DNA of 64,000 nucleotides, from assembly GCF_963082655.1 (NCBI RefSeq), contig NC_081553.1, positions 127,439,736-127,503,735 on the forward strand, given 5' to 3'. Within the stretch, counting starts at the first letter, position 1. The number at the start of each line of letters is the position of its first letter. The notes below the pieces were generated by a model. It did not search any database and was not told where the DNA came from. It was given only the letters and a program-made list of their open reading frames with translations. The DNA comes from Stomoxys calcitrans. Lineage: Eukaryota; Arthropoda; Insecta; Diptera; Muscidae. Made by a program: the position numbers and the translations under genes. Shown here piece after piece: positions 45,385 through 57,507 of the stretch.

Positions 45385-46272
45385 AAGAGTGATTTTTTAG
45401 CTATTATCTTTTTGTCAACACTGGTTTAAACAGCTCACGCATGTTTCGTGTTTGGTTTCACGGTCAAACATCTTCAGTTTGGTCTATAATTTAACCATGA
45501 ATGTCTTACAAACGAACAACTGTTGCAAAATATTTTATTTTATGATAAAAATGCGAGCTCTGTTAAGAAAGTTTATCGCGCGCTCATTTGTTCTCTCATG
45601 TGTTCAGCGACGAAGCTTATTTTTGGCTCAATGGGTACATAAAAAAGCAGAATTGCCGATTTTGGAGTGTAGATCAGCTATAAACATTGCAGAGGCACCA
45701 ATGCATCCAGAAAAAGTTATAGTTTGGTCCGGTTTATGGGCTGGTGGCATCATTGGACCATACTTCTTTAAATATGATGCTAATCCTAACGTAACTGTGA
45801 ATGGTGAGCGTTATCGTGAGATAATATTCAACTTTGTTTCACCCAAAATGCAAGAGCTTAACTTGTATGACATGTGGTTCCAGAAGACAGTGCCACATGC
45901 CACACAGCACGCGTAACTTCGCCACCGGTAAATTGGCCGCCTAGATCATAAGATTTAACGCATTTAGACTATTTTTTGTGGGCTATGTTAAAGCTCATGT
46001 CTATACAAAAAAGCCCGCTTCAATTGACGCATTGGAAAACAACATTGAAGTCTTTATTAGTGAGATATTGGCCGAAATGTTTGAATTTGGACTAAGCGGA
46101 GGGACCATTTGAGACGCAGTCACGGTTAAAATTTGCGTGAAATAATCTTCAGATATTAAATTATATGGACCGTACTATCGATTCAAATAAAGATTTCATG
46201 CATATTTCTGAATTTTATGTGTTTTATTTTTGTTTTGAAAAATTTTCCTATCACTCTTAAAAAATCACCCTT
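45385..46272 (+). mobile_element. Internally deleted mariner element with intact termini
   Basis: Ends AAGAGTGATTTTTTAG and TTAAAAAATCACCCTT, with TA on both sides (45383-45384 and 46273-46274). The length is 888 bp against about 1.3 kb for a full mariner. Remaining transposase text includes MNVLQTNNCCKIFYF at the start, HPEKVIVWSGLWAGGIIGPY, NVTVNGERYREIIFNF and, downstream in broken frames, a WPP/DLTHLDYFLW-like region near 45930-45985. The DNA-binding domain and the first catalytic segment are joined by deletion. The terminal repeats match those of the fold-back copies, so it is the same family or a sister. Confidence 0.85.
45497..45916 (+). pseudogene. mariner transposase, deleted
   Basis: ATG at 45497 (MNVLQTNN). 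The HTH region is degraded and most of the linker is missing. The catalytic segment from LAQWVHKKAEL through GGIIGPYFF to MWFQKTVPHATQHA is readable. The second catalytic residue motif (QDGA in relatives) is altered to QKTVP, so it is inactive. Confidence 0.7.
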
Positions 46273-46579
46273 TACTTGTCAAAACACTTTCGGTGAAAAT
46301 GATGTAAGCGACATAACCCAAATTTTACAGGAGACGGTTTTTACTGAATAACGCATCGTGTTGTGCCCTTGTGGCTTTCGCCCTGTTGAAGAGTTTTCTG
46401 CGACCCTTCCTTAAACCAACCAGTTCTGGGTTTTGCCACAACTTAGGACCCCCGATATTGAAAACAAATGTGAATAAACACTTTTTCCTCATTCCAGCTC
46501 CGAGTCCTGATTTTCCATTCGCTAACTCTGTTTACTGCAAGTGTAAGCAGCAGCCAAAATGTTTTCCCATTTGATAAAA

Positions 46580-47545
46580 AGTACTGTACCACTTTTCCTG
46601 ATAGAATCGATTGGAACTACGATATCCCTGATAATAGAAAGTACATAGACTTCTATATGGATGGTTCTAAATAAGGTGGGCTTTGGGGTGTACGTTACCC
46701 GACCACTGCAGTGTGTGTCAAGCGGAGATCCTTGCAACTAAGGAAGTGGTGGAATGGCTAAAATTTAATGTCATAAAGACGATTGGCATAAATATCTTCT
46801 CAGACAGCCAGGCAGCCATCAAATTCCTGGTGAACGTATTTCTTAACACGAAAACCGCCCTCGACTGTCTCAGATATCTCAATGAGATGGCTGAACAGTT
46901 CAAAATTCACCTGTTCTGGGTACCGGGCGACAGATATTTCCTAGGCAATTGTAAAGCAGACGAGTTTGCGAGACCAGGAACTATCGTACATATTCAAGGG
47001 AAACTGGAATCTGTGGGTATGCCCCTAGCGACATGTAAGCTTAGTTTTCAGCACCAGGCCCGGAGGACAACGAAGGATAGATTGTCACAAAGAGGGAGCT
47101 GTGAGCATTCCAAATCTAAGTGGCCTAATCAAGACTTGAAGAGGTCTACCGTTTAGCTGTCACTGGCTAGAACAGACTTCTCAGTCATTGTCTCCGGCAT
47201 GGCAGGTCACAGTCTAATCGGAAAACATGCTGACAGACTAAAGGTTGCCAGCAGCGACATTTGCAGAAGCTGTGAGGACATCGAAGAAGAAGTGACTACA
47301 GAACACCTTCTGTGGGTATGTGTTCCGCACTGGCAGGAGTTCCACCTAAGGTTCTCATTTCTTTGAGAATCTGTTTGATTTAGTGTAAACGTTGGCAAGT
47401 TGTTGGGCTTTTTAAACAATCTGGATGGTTCGATGGTAGGAACTAGAAGACATTTTCCTTCTTCTGTTCCTATGGTATCACAATGAACGAAACCGTCTAA
47501 GGGAGTCTGATGGCAGACTGCCCCTTAAACCTAAGGGGTCTGATG
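46580..47545 (+). pseudogene. Non-LTR RNase H and 3' tail (family F)
   Basis: Frame fragments: IDWNYDIPDNRKYIDFYMDG (the expected TDGS is MDGS here), then CSVCQAEILATKEVVEWLKF, IGINIFSDSQAAIKFLVNVF (catalytic Asp in SDSQ), EQFKIHLFWVPGDRYFLGNC (the usual PGH is PGD) and the C-terminal Cys-His cluster near 47260-47330. The 3' tail ends with GTCTGATGGCAGACTGCC and CCTTAAACCTAA. It is inactive, owing to stops and changed catalytic residues. Confidence 0.8.
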
Positions 47546-47865
47546 GCACTTACTTTGACTTCAGGCTCAATGAAAAAGATTGAAGAGCGGCTATCGATAG
47601 TCACATCTGCCCACACCATCACTTCTCTTACGTGCTCTCGGCTAGCTTAACACTATAATTTAGATAGTTTACGATTTACTCGGTTGGGAAATTTTTCTCG
47701 TCAGAGAACGCGATATTCATTGCATTGATAACTTATCGAAATATTGAACTGAGAACCAGCAAAGTAAATATACATTCTTCATTAATCTCCCAAGGGGGAG
47801 GGATACGGGCTGTAGACTATGAGAATGAATATAACTAGAATGAAAGGTTTTTATTGGTTACAGAA

Positions 47866-48708
47866 AACAAGTAAAACGGCGTTAAGTTCAGCCGGGTCGA
47901 ACTTTGGATACCCACCACCTCGGGTATATATGTAAACCAACTTTCATCAAAATCCGGTAAAATTTGCATACCTTATGCCCCATAACAGCTATATCGAAAT
48001 ATGTTCCGATTTAGGCCAAATACTAATAAGTTCAAGTCATTGTTCAATTATGTATAATAAAATATTGATCTTTTTAGTAGCTATATCTAAAAATAATCCG
48101 ATCTGAACCATATACGGATGTCGAAAAGCCTAACATAAGTCACGTTGTCAAATTTCAGTGAAATCGGATTATAAATGCGCCATTTATGTGGCCAAGACTC
48201 TAAATCGAGATATCGATCTATATGGCGGCTATATCCAAATCTGGACCGTTTTGGGCCAAGTTGCAGAAAAATGTCGAAGAGCCTAACACAACTCACTGTC
48301 CCAAATTTCGGCGAAATCGCATTATAAATGCGCCTTTTATGGTACCAAAACCTTAAATCTAGATTACGGTCTATATGACATCTATATCCAAATATTTACC
48401 TATCTGGACCAAATTGCAGAAGAATGTCGAAGAGCCCAACACAACTCACTGTCCCAATAGCCCATCTTCGAACTTCGCACCTGCTTTTGGGCAAAAAAAG
48501 AATCTGTGCAAAGTTTCTGCTCAATATCTCTATTTTTAAAGACTATAGCGTGATTTCAACGGACAGACGGCCGGACGTGGCTAGATCGTTCTAGATTTTT
48601 ACCCAGAACAAGAATATATAACTTTATAGGATCGGAAATGGAAATTTCGGTGTGTTGCAATCGGAATGACAAAATGAATATAGCCCCATCCTTCGGTGGT
48701 GGGTATAA
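47866..48708 (-). mobile_element. HINE-B, complete, minus orientation
   Basis: AACAAGTAAAACGGCGTTAA, hairpin TTCAGCCGGGTCGAA, TACCCACCACCTCGGG, about three monomers, GTGATTTCAACGGACAGACG (the tiny microsatellite) and CATCCTTCGGTGGTGGGTAT. Length about 840 bp. Confidence 0.88.
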
Positions 48709-48889
48709 TAAATCGCCAGACAAACAGGCGGAATGGACACAGACAACACACCACTGGCGGACATTTCGGATGCCTGGTTAAGTTCCCATCATCACTGCCA
48801 TAGTATTCACTTTCTTCCGTACGACGGCTCACAGTTCTTGGCGTGCTTGTCTCTGGTATTTAAGCTTAAAATACAAAGGAGATTTCCTA

Positions 48890-49925
48890 TGTAAATATGT
48901 AGCCATGTCCGTCCTTCCAGTTGTCTGTATGTCGAAAGGACGCTAACCTTCGAAGGAGGACTAGAGATAGTCGCTTAAAATTTTGCACAATCGCTTCCGA
49001 CCCCATAAAGTATATATATTTCGGCTCGTCGTAAAATTCCAAGGCCAAATTGAACGGCTTAGATTGGATCATATTTGGATATAGCTGCCATATAGATAAG
49101 CTGCTGAAATACCACAGGCCGATCTGCCGTAAAGGGTCTGCATCCCGATTTCACTGAAATTTGAAATAGTTAGTTGTTTGAAGCCTCCCGACATATGACT
49201 TATATATAGTTCAAATAGGACTAGGTTTAGACTAGGTCCCATATAAACCGATCTATCAATTTGGGGTCTGAAACCCATCAAAGCTGCATTTATTACCCGA
49301 TTTTGATGAAATTTGAAATAGTGAGGAGGTTCAGATCGAACTATATTTAGATATAGCTGCTATATAGACCGATCAGCCGGTTGTGGGGTTGAAGCCCATA
49401 AAAGATGCATTTATTACCATATTTCCCTGGAATTTGAAACAGTTTTGAAACAATAAGTTGTTTTAAGCCTCCCGACATCCGACCTTAAGATTAAGGGTCT
49501 GAAGCCCATAATAGCTTAATTTATTACCCAATTTCGCAGAACTTTGAAAAAAATGATTTTTTGTTAGCCTCCCGACATCTGCCCCAAATATGCGTAAGAT
49601 ATAGATGCCAAAAAGAGAGATTTTCCTATTAAGGGTCTGAAGCCTATAAAAACCTTGTTTGTTACCCGATTTCGCTGAAATTGGCGACATATGACCCAAA
49701 TATGGTTCAGATCAGAAATGTTTATATATATCTACCATATAAACGGATCTGCTGACTAATGATCTGAAGCCCATAAAAGATTCATTTATTTTGTTAAGCC
49801 TCCTGTCATCCGACCCAAACGTGATTCAGATCAGCTTATAAATGCTAAATAGACCGATCATTTTATTTAGGGTCCTAGTCCCATAAAAAGCGGATTCATT
49901 GCCTGATTTCGCGGAAACTGCGACA
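48890..49925 (+). mobile_element. HINE composite: A-type 5' remnants followed by B monomers
   Basis: 48899-48990 carries CATGTCCGTCCTTCCAG, CGAAAGGACGCTAACCTTCG and AAAATTTTGCACAA (A-type). The 5' block GACCCCATAAAGTATATATA recurs at about 48997, out of order. From about 49050 to 49925 come six B-subtype monomers with CCCGACATCCGACC and TCTGAAGCCCATAAAAG. There is no 3' end. Confidence 0.65.
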
Positions 49926-50032
49926 TGCAAAGGAGTTCTCGGGACCTCAATAAAACATGATCCAGACCCTTTTAAGAGAGATCCAGCCCCTTTTAAGATA
50001 TAACTAATGATATGTAGCGGAGTTATAATAAA

Positions 50033-50667
50033 CAAGTAAAAGCGTGCTAAGTTCGGCCGGGACGAATCTTATACACCCTCCACCATGGATAGCATTTGTC
50101 TAGTTCTTTTCCCGGTATCTTTTTTTAGGCAAACATATGATAAAAGAAAAAAATTGCTATGATGTTGGAGCTATATCAACATATGGTCCGGTGGACCTGA
50201 CCATAACTGAACCGAATATTGAAGACCATAGTGGAAGTCGTCGCCCTTTAGGGGCTCAAGAAGTAAAATAATGAAGGAAAATTAAGGTCATAAGAGAATC
50301 CGTCGTACAAAATTTTAGCCAAATCGGATAATAATTGCGACCCCTAGAGGCTTAAGAATTCAAGATCCCAAATCGGTTTATATGGCAGCTATATCAGTTT
50401 ATGGACTAATTAAAACCTTATTTGGCACAACTGTTGGAAGTCATAACAAAACCCCTCGTACAAAATTTCAGTCGAATCGGATAGGTATTGCGCCCTCTAG
50501 AGGCTCAAGAAGTCAAGACCCAAGATCGGTCTATATGACAGCTATATCAGGTTATAGACCGATTTGAACCACGCTTAGCACAGTTATTGGAAATCATAAC
50601 AAAACACCTCATGCAAATTTTCAGCCAAATCGGATAAGAATTTCGTCCTCTAGTTGGAGAGTATACC
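50033..50667 (-). mobile_element. HINE-A, 5'-truncated
   Basis: AACAAGTAAAAGCGTGC, hairpin TTCGGCCGGGACGAA (one arm mutated), CCCTCCACCATGGATAGC and about three monomers. It ends at TTGGAGAGTATACC, followed at once by another 3' end. Confidence 0.75.
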
Positions 50668-51637
50668 AAATAAAACCGTGCTAAGTTCGGCCGTGTCGAA
50701 TCTCATATACCCCCCACCATGGATTGCACATTTCAAATTCTTTGAATGACTATTTCAATATATATGAACTATATCAAGTTTTTGACCGATGTAGACCGTA
50801 CCTGTCATGGCTGTCAGAAGTCGTAAAAAAATATAACCACCAAAATTTCAGGCAAATCGATCAATGTTTCAAATTGGGAGATCGATTTATATGACAGTTA
50901 TGGTTTAAATCAGTTGATAACCTGATATTAACTGATTTAAACCATACTTGGCACAAATGTTGAAAGTCAAACCAAAACGACATATATGAAAAATTTAACC
51001 AAATTGGATAAGAATAGCGCCCTTTTGAGGCTCAAGAAGTCTAATCGGGAGATCGGTTTATACAGCCGCTATATCAGGTTATGGATTGATTTAGACCATA
51101 GTCAACAAAGTTGTTGGAAGTCATTCCTCAACGATATGTGCGAAATGTCAGCCAAATCGTTATAACTTCCAATAACTATGCTAAGCATGACGCAAATCGG
51201 CACATAACTTTATATATCTGCCATATAAACCGATCTGGGATCTTAACTTCTTGAGCCTCTAGGGTGTGCAATTCTCTTCTGATTTGGCAGAAATTTTGTA
51301 CAACGGCTTCTCCCATGACCTTCAACATACGTGTCCAATATGGTCTGAATCGATCTATAGCTTGATACAGCTCCCATATAAAAAAAAACTCCCGATTATG
51401 CTTCTTGAGCCCCTACAAGGCGCAATTCTTATCCGAATGGGCTGAAATATTACCCAATGTCTTCTACTACAGTCTTTAACTTTCAATTCATTAACAGTCC
51501 GATCCGGACTATGACTTGATAAATAGCATAACAATTCTTATCTATTATTCTTTGTTTGCCTAAAAAGAAACAACGCGCAAAGTACTCGACAAATGCGATC
51601 CATGGTGGAGGGTATATAAGATTCGGCCCGGCTCCCA
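50668..51637. mobile_element. HINE-A inverted dimer with two 3' ends
   Basis: Left edge AAATAAAACCGTGCTAAG with hairpin TTCGGCCGTGTCGAA (minus). Monomers flip to plus at about 51160. Right edge: CATGGTGGAGGGTATATAAG and TTCGGCCCGGCT, after which the terminus is lost. No 5' end or microsatellite. The architecture equals that of 2630-3806, with a different breakpoint. Confidence 0.75.
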
Positions 51638-51639
51638 TT

Positions 51640-52036
51640 AAGTAGGGATGCGTACACCCCATAGTTTGAACTAAGGAGGGTTAGAAGACGCTTAGGATAA
51701 TACTGGCTACAGAAATTTCAAAGCCAGTTAAACACTATAGTAAGATCAACATCTAAGGCAACATGGATATTACACAACAATGAAAGGACAATAAGATGAG
51801 CAGTCTTCTCTGGCAACTTCTACAACAAACTTCAGACGAAGGATCGATTTCTTCATTACATGAATAGGATCGGCGAAGGATATACTATTATACAATTTGT
51901 TATATACATCACACAAAGAGCGAAACGGATTGTTTAATTCGTAATTAGATCTCACCAAAACTAGTCTAAGAGGTATGTAATGCCGAGTATTTTGCAGGGA
52001 ATTACGCCACAAAAATATGTCTATGTTTAATGACAT
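51640..52036 (-). pseudogene. Non-LTR RT C-terminal fragment
   Basis: The minus strand reads LRNTRHYI-like (SLQNTRHYIPLRLVLVRSNY), ELNNPFRSLCDVYNKLYNSI and ADPIHVMKKSILRLKF. It is the end of a non-LTR polymerase, recognisable by the pattern of short residues after RxNY. A relative lies at 4150-4280. Only about 90 residues are open. Confidence 0.6.
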
Positions 52037-53188
52037 CTTTCAATTGCATTTCTTTTGAAAGCCTTTTTCTTTATTGCTTTATTTGAAGAAAAAAGAATTG
52101 TTCCAAGCACTAAAAAGCACCTGGCCATGTTGGCGGTATCTCACCATATGAAACTAAATAATTCACAAAAATATCCTTGCAACATACCACAACACGTGTC
52201 GCCGATAAAGTACAATAACACTCTTCAATCTTTCATGACCATGTTTTTGCGGTGGCTCCACACACTTCGAAATGAGGGAAACACCTCATGCCCGCACACA
52301 CACATACATATTATGCATCCACACCCTCAAAAACAATAAACCAAAGAAAGTCCTGCCACTATCACCGACTAATCCCCATTGTTACTGGTTTTGCGTTAGT
52401 TTGTAGACTCGTTGTTGTGAAGCTAAACAATATGCGGACTATCAACGTTGCACAATGAAATTTAATCGGCCATTGTCCTTTTATTTAATGCACGTAACCC
52501 GATTTAACTGTCAGCGATAGTGGAAGAAAATTAACAAGTTATAACACGCCGAAGTCAATATTTAATGAAGTGTAGCGAATGGACTCCATTCTTGAATACA
52601 GTGGATGTAAAATATGAAAACCAGATTGCTGTACTGATGAAAGGTCAATGAAGATTTACTTATCCGATACTTTTTTGCCCGCCATTACAGAATGTGGATA
52701 TACACCTATTTACAAATAGCGAAAACAGGTAAGTATTTGGACTTATATAACATTTTTATTTGCTCAACCGTTATCGTGAATTCGGGAATGAAGCGGATAA
52801 ATATATGGAAATGGCTAGATGAATATGGAATATTAAGGGGTTAGTATACCCCAATCCTATGGTGAACGGTAAACTCAAAAAATTGTTGTCCTTATTTTAA
52901 AGATTTGAGCCAAAGATTGGCAACTTAGTTTAAAGATAATCAAATTTTCAACATTTTGATGAAACTTTCCCTTTGGTGAAAAATATATTCCTTCATATTA
53001 AGGATTTTTATTGTAAATGGAAGGTTTACAAATCTTTCACTTTGCATCTTGTTATTAAAAACACAAATCTAAAATAATGGTCAAAATGTCGTTGAAAGTT
53101 AGGAAATTGGGCTTGGGTCAAGACTACAGTGAACCGTAGCTAAAGACGTAAAATAGCCTTACAAATAGGAGCGTCTTTAAATGTTAAA
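52037..53188. other. Region mostly without recognisable features
   Basis: No convincing gene. A relic of the HINE-A 5' end (TTAGTATACCCCAATCCTAT) lies at about 52841-52865. The open frame 52055-52339 is His- and Lys-rich without a known motif. Confidence 0.45.
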
Positions 53189-53580
53189 TTTTTATACCAA
53201 CAACCATAGGATGGGGGTATACTTATCTAGTTATTCCGTTTGTAACACTTCGAAATATTCGTATAAGACCCTATAAAGTATTTATATTCTGGATCGTCTC
53301 GATATTCTGAGTCGATCTAACCATGTCTGTCCGTCCATCTGTTGAGATAACTAACCTACACTAATGGGAAGGATTTGGGCAAAATTTCAAGCGACTAGCT
53401 TAACTCCTTCGAAAGTTAGCGTGCTTTCGACAGGCGGACGGACGGACATGGCTGGATCGAGTTAAAATGTCACGGCGATCAAGAATATATATACTTTATG
53501 GGGTCTTAGACGCATATTTTGAGATGTTACAAACGGAATGATGAAATTCATATACCCCCCATCCTATGGTGGAGGGTATA
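53189..53580. mobile_element. HINE-A inverted dimer with two 5' ends
   Basis: Left edge TTTTTATACCAACAACCATA with GTTTGTAACACTTCGAAATA and CATGTCTGTCCGTCC (plus). From about 53352, minus sequence with ACCTACACTAATGGGAAGG, GGCGGACGGACGGACATGG, TATATACTTTATGGGGTC and GGTGGAGGGTATA. Both 5' ends and both microsatellites are kept; there are no 3' hairpins. Length 392 bp. Confidence 0.8.
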
Positions 53581-54360
53581 CAAATAAGTACCATCTACGC
53601 CCTTTTAGTTTGTATCTCACGAAAAATGGAAGGGCTTTTATTCGATCGTATGGATAAATTTGTTGCTTAAACGGGGTAACAAACTCAAAGTTTGAACATC
53701 AAACAACTCATTTTGTTAACTGCAACGCAAAAACCCATCCGTTCTAATGCATTTCAGTGTGTAGCAAACACATTTCAAAATTAAAGCCAAAATGTTGGTT
53801 TAACCCCCAACCGATTAAGGGGGGCCTAAAAGGATGAAATGTTGTGTGCTCCTTTCTTTAATGTTTTCTCCAAAATGGAAAATGGCCACGATTGCTAATG
53901 CCATCCCTTTTAAAAGTATCCCCATTATACTGGCTATGCCATCACTTCAGTCCCATTCTATGCGTTAAGCCCTGCAATCAGTTTGGAGTCAGCGACTTGC
54001 GTGGGATTCTGAAGGGATTATGCATCTTTGTTGCCTGTCCCTTTGTCTTCCCCATTGGCCCTTTACAACGAGATCTCGTTGGTCTAGCCTCCCTTATTTG
54101 TCTGGCATGTAAACATGCTTAGATGCTGACAACCATAAATATTTTTGACTTTTTGTTTGTAACGTATTGTCCCCATTTCTTTTCATTCATTCTTTTGGCG
54201 AGTTTTTAGAAAAGAAAAAGAATATAGAGAACTGACATAGAGGAGAATGGACACTAAATAAAAACGCACGCAATAAAGCTTTAAATGCCCGCAATAGTGT
54301 ACGTATGTATATTTCCTTTTGTTATTGTTATATGTCGTTCAAAGAATATATTACGATAAA
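53581..54360. other. Region without recognisable features
   Basis: No known repeat or domain. The open frame 53892-54122 has hydrophobic segments but no recognisable family. Confidence 0.4.
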
Positions 54361-55549
54361 AACAAGTAAAAGCGTGCTAAGTTCGGCCGGGCCGAAATTT
54401 ATGTACCCTCCATCGTGGATGGCATTTGTCGAGTTCTTTTCCCGGCATCTCTTCTTTGGCAAAAAAGGATAAAGGAAAAGATTTGCTCTGCTATTGGAGC
54501 GATATCAAGATATGGTTCGGTTCGGACCATAGGTAAATTATATGTTGGAGACCTGCCAATTCGAATAAGAATTGCTCCCTTTGGGGGCTGAATGAGTAAA
54601 ATAGAGAGATCGATTTATATGGAAGCTGTATCAGGCTATAGACCGATTTAAATCATAAAAAACACATATGTTAATGGATCCGCCGTACAAAATTTCAGGC
54701 AAATCGGATAATAATTGCGACCTCTAGAGGCTCAAGAAGTCAAGTCCCCAGATCGGTTTATTTGGTAGCTATATCAGGTAATGTACCGATTTAAACCATA
54801 TTTGGCACAGTTGTTGGATATCATAACAAAACACGTCTTTCATTCTAGTCGGATAAGAATTGCGCCCTCTAGAGGCTCAAGAAGTAACCGATTTGAACTT
54901 AACTTAGAACAGCTATTGGAAGTCACATCGAAACATGTCGTTCAAAATTTCATTTCAATCGGATAAGAATTGCGCACTCTAGAGGCTCAAGAAGCCAAGA
55001 CCCAAGATCGGTTTATATGGCAGCTATATCAAAACATGGACCGATATGACCCATTTACAATCCCAACCGACCTACACTAATAAGAAGTATTTGTGCAAAA
55101 TTTCAAACGGCTAGCTTTACTCCTTCGAAGGTTAGCGTGCTTTCGACAGACAGACGGACCGTAGGTTGGACGGATGGACGGACGGACGGATGGACGGACG
55201 GACGGACGGATGGACGGACGGACGGATGGAAGGACGGACGAATGGATGGACGGACGGACGGATGGACGGACGGACGGACGGATGGACGGACGGACGGACG
55301 GACGGACGGATGGACGGACGGATGGACGGGTGGACGGACGGGTGGACGGACGGACGGATGGACGGACGGACGGATGGACAGACGGACGGACGGATGGACG
55401 GATGCACGGACGGACGGACATTGATATATCGACATAAAATGTCACGACGATCAAGAATATATATACTTTATGGGGTCCCAGATGAATATTTCGCGTAGTT
55501 GCAAACAGAATGACGAAATTAGTATACCCCCATCCTATGGTGTATGGGC
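54361..55549 (-). mobile_element. HINE-A with a greatly expanded microsatellite
   Basis: AAACAAGTAAAAGCGTGC, hairpin TTCGGCCGGGCCGAA, about four monomers (one shortened near 54885), the GGAC expansion, the TATACTTTATGGGGTC block and a slightly decayed 5' end (CATCCTATGGTGTATGGG). Confidence 0.88.
55150..55424. repeat. (GGAC/GGAT)n microsatellite, about 275 bp
   Basis: Almost uninterrupted 4-bp units GGAC with periodic GGAT. In other HINE-A copies the tract is about 10-55 bp. Because 4 does not divide by 3 and the units lack stops, all six frames are open ([16 protein letters not shown]), which creates spurious proteins of up to 125 residues. Confidence 0.95.
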
Positions 55550-55734
55550 AAAGACAACAACACTTAATAGGTTCTTGAATGCTTTTTGTTTGGCCATAGT
55601 TACAGTTAAGTGCGTTTAAGTAGCACTATTTAACTGAACAAACTATATAGCACCAAAAACGATGATCTTTAGATCTGCGAATTTGCCAGGGGAATTCCGG
55701 AGCTCTCTTTATAAAAATTGCATTGTCCGAGCTC

Positions 55735-57507
55735 TCTATGAGAGCTCTTCATGGAGATGGGTGGTGCGATTTAAACGAAATTTTGTGTGCTCTCATATAG
55801 TACCCTAAAAATAAACATTTGGTATCCAAATTTCGGATGGGGTACCTAGGGGGGCTGCCCCACCCTAAAACCTACCAAACATATATTTAGACCAATCATG
55901 ACAATATGGGACTCAAATGAAAGGTATTTAGGGTAGGAAAACGTATCTGATATCCAATTGTCGGACCAAGTGCTTGGGGGACCACCCTAAGCCGCAAAAC
56001 ACCCCTAAATCGGCCATTTTTACCGACGATGGCAATATGGGACTCAAATGAAAGGTATTTGCGAGTAGAATACGAATCTAATATCCAAATTTGGGACCAC
56101 GTTTCTGGGGATCCAGCCCTTCCCAAAACACCTTTAAAGTGGAACACGAATCCGATATATTTTTTCAAGGCCAACTCACTGAGTGGCCGCCCATCCCCCA
56201 AAACACCCCCCAAGCCGGTCATGTTTGCCGACGATGGAAATATGGGGCTCAAATGAAAGGTATTTGGGAGTAGACCACGTATCTGATACCCAAAATAGGT
56301 TATCAAATTAGTTTTCTAATCTCAAATACCTTTCATTTGAGACACATATTAACATGGTCGAAAAAATTTTTCCCTTTGGGGGTGTTTTAGGAAAGGGGTG
56401 CTGCCCTAAATACATGGTCCTATATTTGGATATCAAATTCGTATTCTACTCCCAAATACCTTTATTAGAGCCTCATATTGCGATGGTCAAAATAGCTGTT
56501 TGTGGGGTATTTTGGGGAAGGGGCAGACTCCCAGAAAATTGGTTCCGAAAATGGGTATCAATTCTTGCTCTACCCCCAATACCTTTCATTTAAGCTCCTC
56601 ATTAACATAGTCGGTTTTGGGGTGGTCCCTCAAACACTAAGCCCGAAAAATATATCAGCAACGTGCTCTATTCTCATATACCTATATGTCATTTATTTGA
56701 ACCCCATATTGCCATTGGCCTCAAAATTGGATATCAAATTCGTTTTCTAATCTCATTTAAACTCCTTATTGCAAAAGTCAGCAAATATGTCCGGTTTGGG
56801 GTATTGCCCTAAAAACTATAAATATTTAATTCTACTCTCTTTAAGTCCCAAATTGTTTTGGTGAGCAAATACGTCCTATTTGGGGGTTGTTATGGTGGTG
56901 GGACGTCGCCTAGACAGTTGGTCCCCAATGTTGATGTCAGATACGTGGTCTACTCCCAAATATCTTTAATTTGGCAAACATGACTGGCTTGGGGGTGTTT
57001 TGTGGGATGGGTGGCCACTCAGTGAGTTGGCCTTGAAAATATATATCGGATTCGTGTTCCACTTTAAAAACCCACTTATTTGAGCCTCATATTGCAAAAG
57101 TCAGAAAATTCTTACTATTTGGGTGGTGTTATGGGGGTGGCGTGGCCCCGTAGACACTTTTCCCGAATATTGATATCAAAGTCGTGCTTTACTCCCAAAG
57201 ACCTTTCATTTGAGCCCCTTATTGCTATGGTTGTAAATTTATCCCCTTTGGGTGATGTTTTTGGTGAGAGGCGGCCCCCAAACACTTGGTCCCATATTTG
57301 GATACCGGATTCGAATTCTACACTCAAATAACTTTTATTTAAGCCCCATTTTCTCATGGTCAGTAAGTAAGTTCTGTTTGTGTTTGGAGGAAGGGGTGGA
57401 CCCCCAGAAACATGGTCCCACATTTGGATATTAGATTTGTATTCTACTCGCAAATACCTTTCATTTGAGTCCCATATTGCCATGATCGGTAAATATGTCC
57501 GATACGT
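55735..57507. mobile_element. Helitron-like element, inverted arrangement (left part)
   Basis: Leader in plus orientation (GAGATGGGTGGTGCGATTTA, CGGATGGGGTACCTAGGGGG), plus minisatellite units to about 56293, then minus units from about 56296 (TAGGTTATCAAATTAGTTTT) to 57507, where a HINE-B interrupts. The minus leader appears after it (58728-58856). Confidence 0.7.

Noticed and set aside
52055..52339. 94-residue open frame
   Set aside because: No family resemblance; it ends in low-complexity HTHIHIMHPHP. Probably chance.
55077..55498. Open frames of 60-125 residues on both strands (PSVRPSVR / DGRTDGRT proteins)
   Set aside because: All frames are open because the 4-bp GGAC unit has no stops. 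This is microsatellite, not coding.
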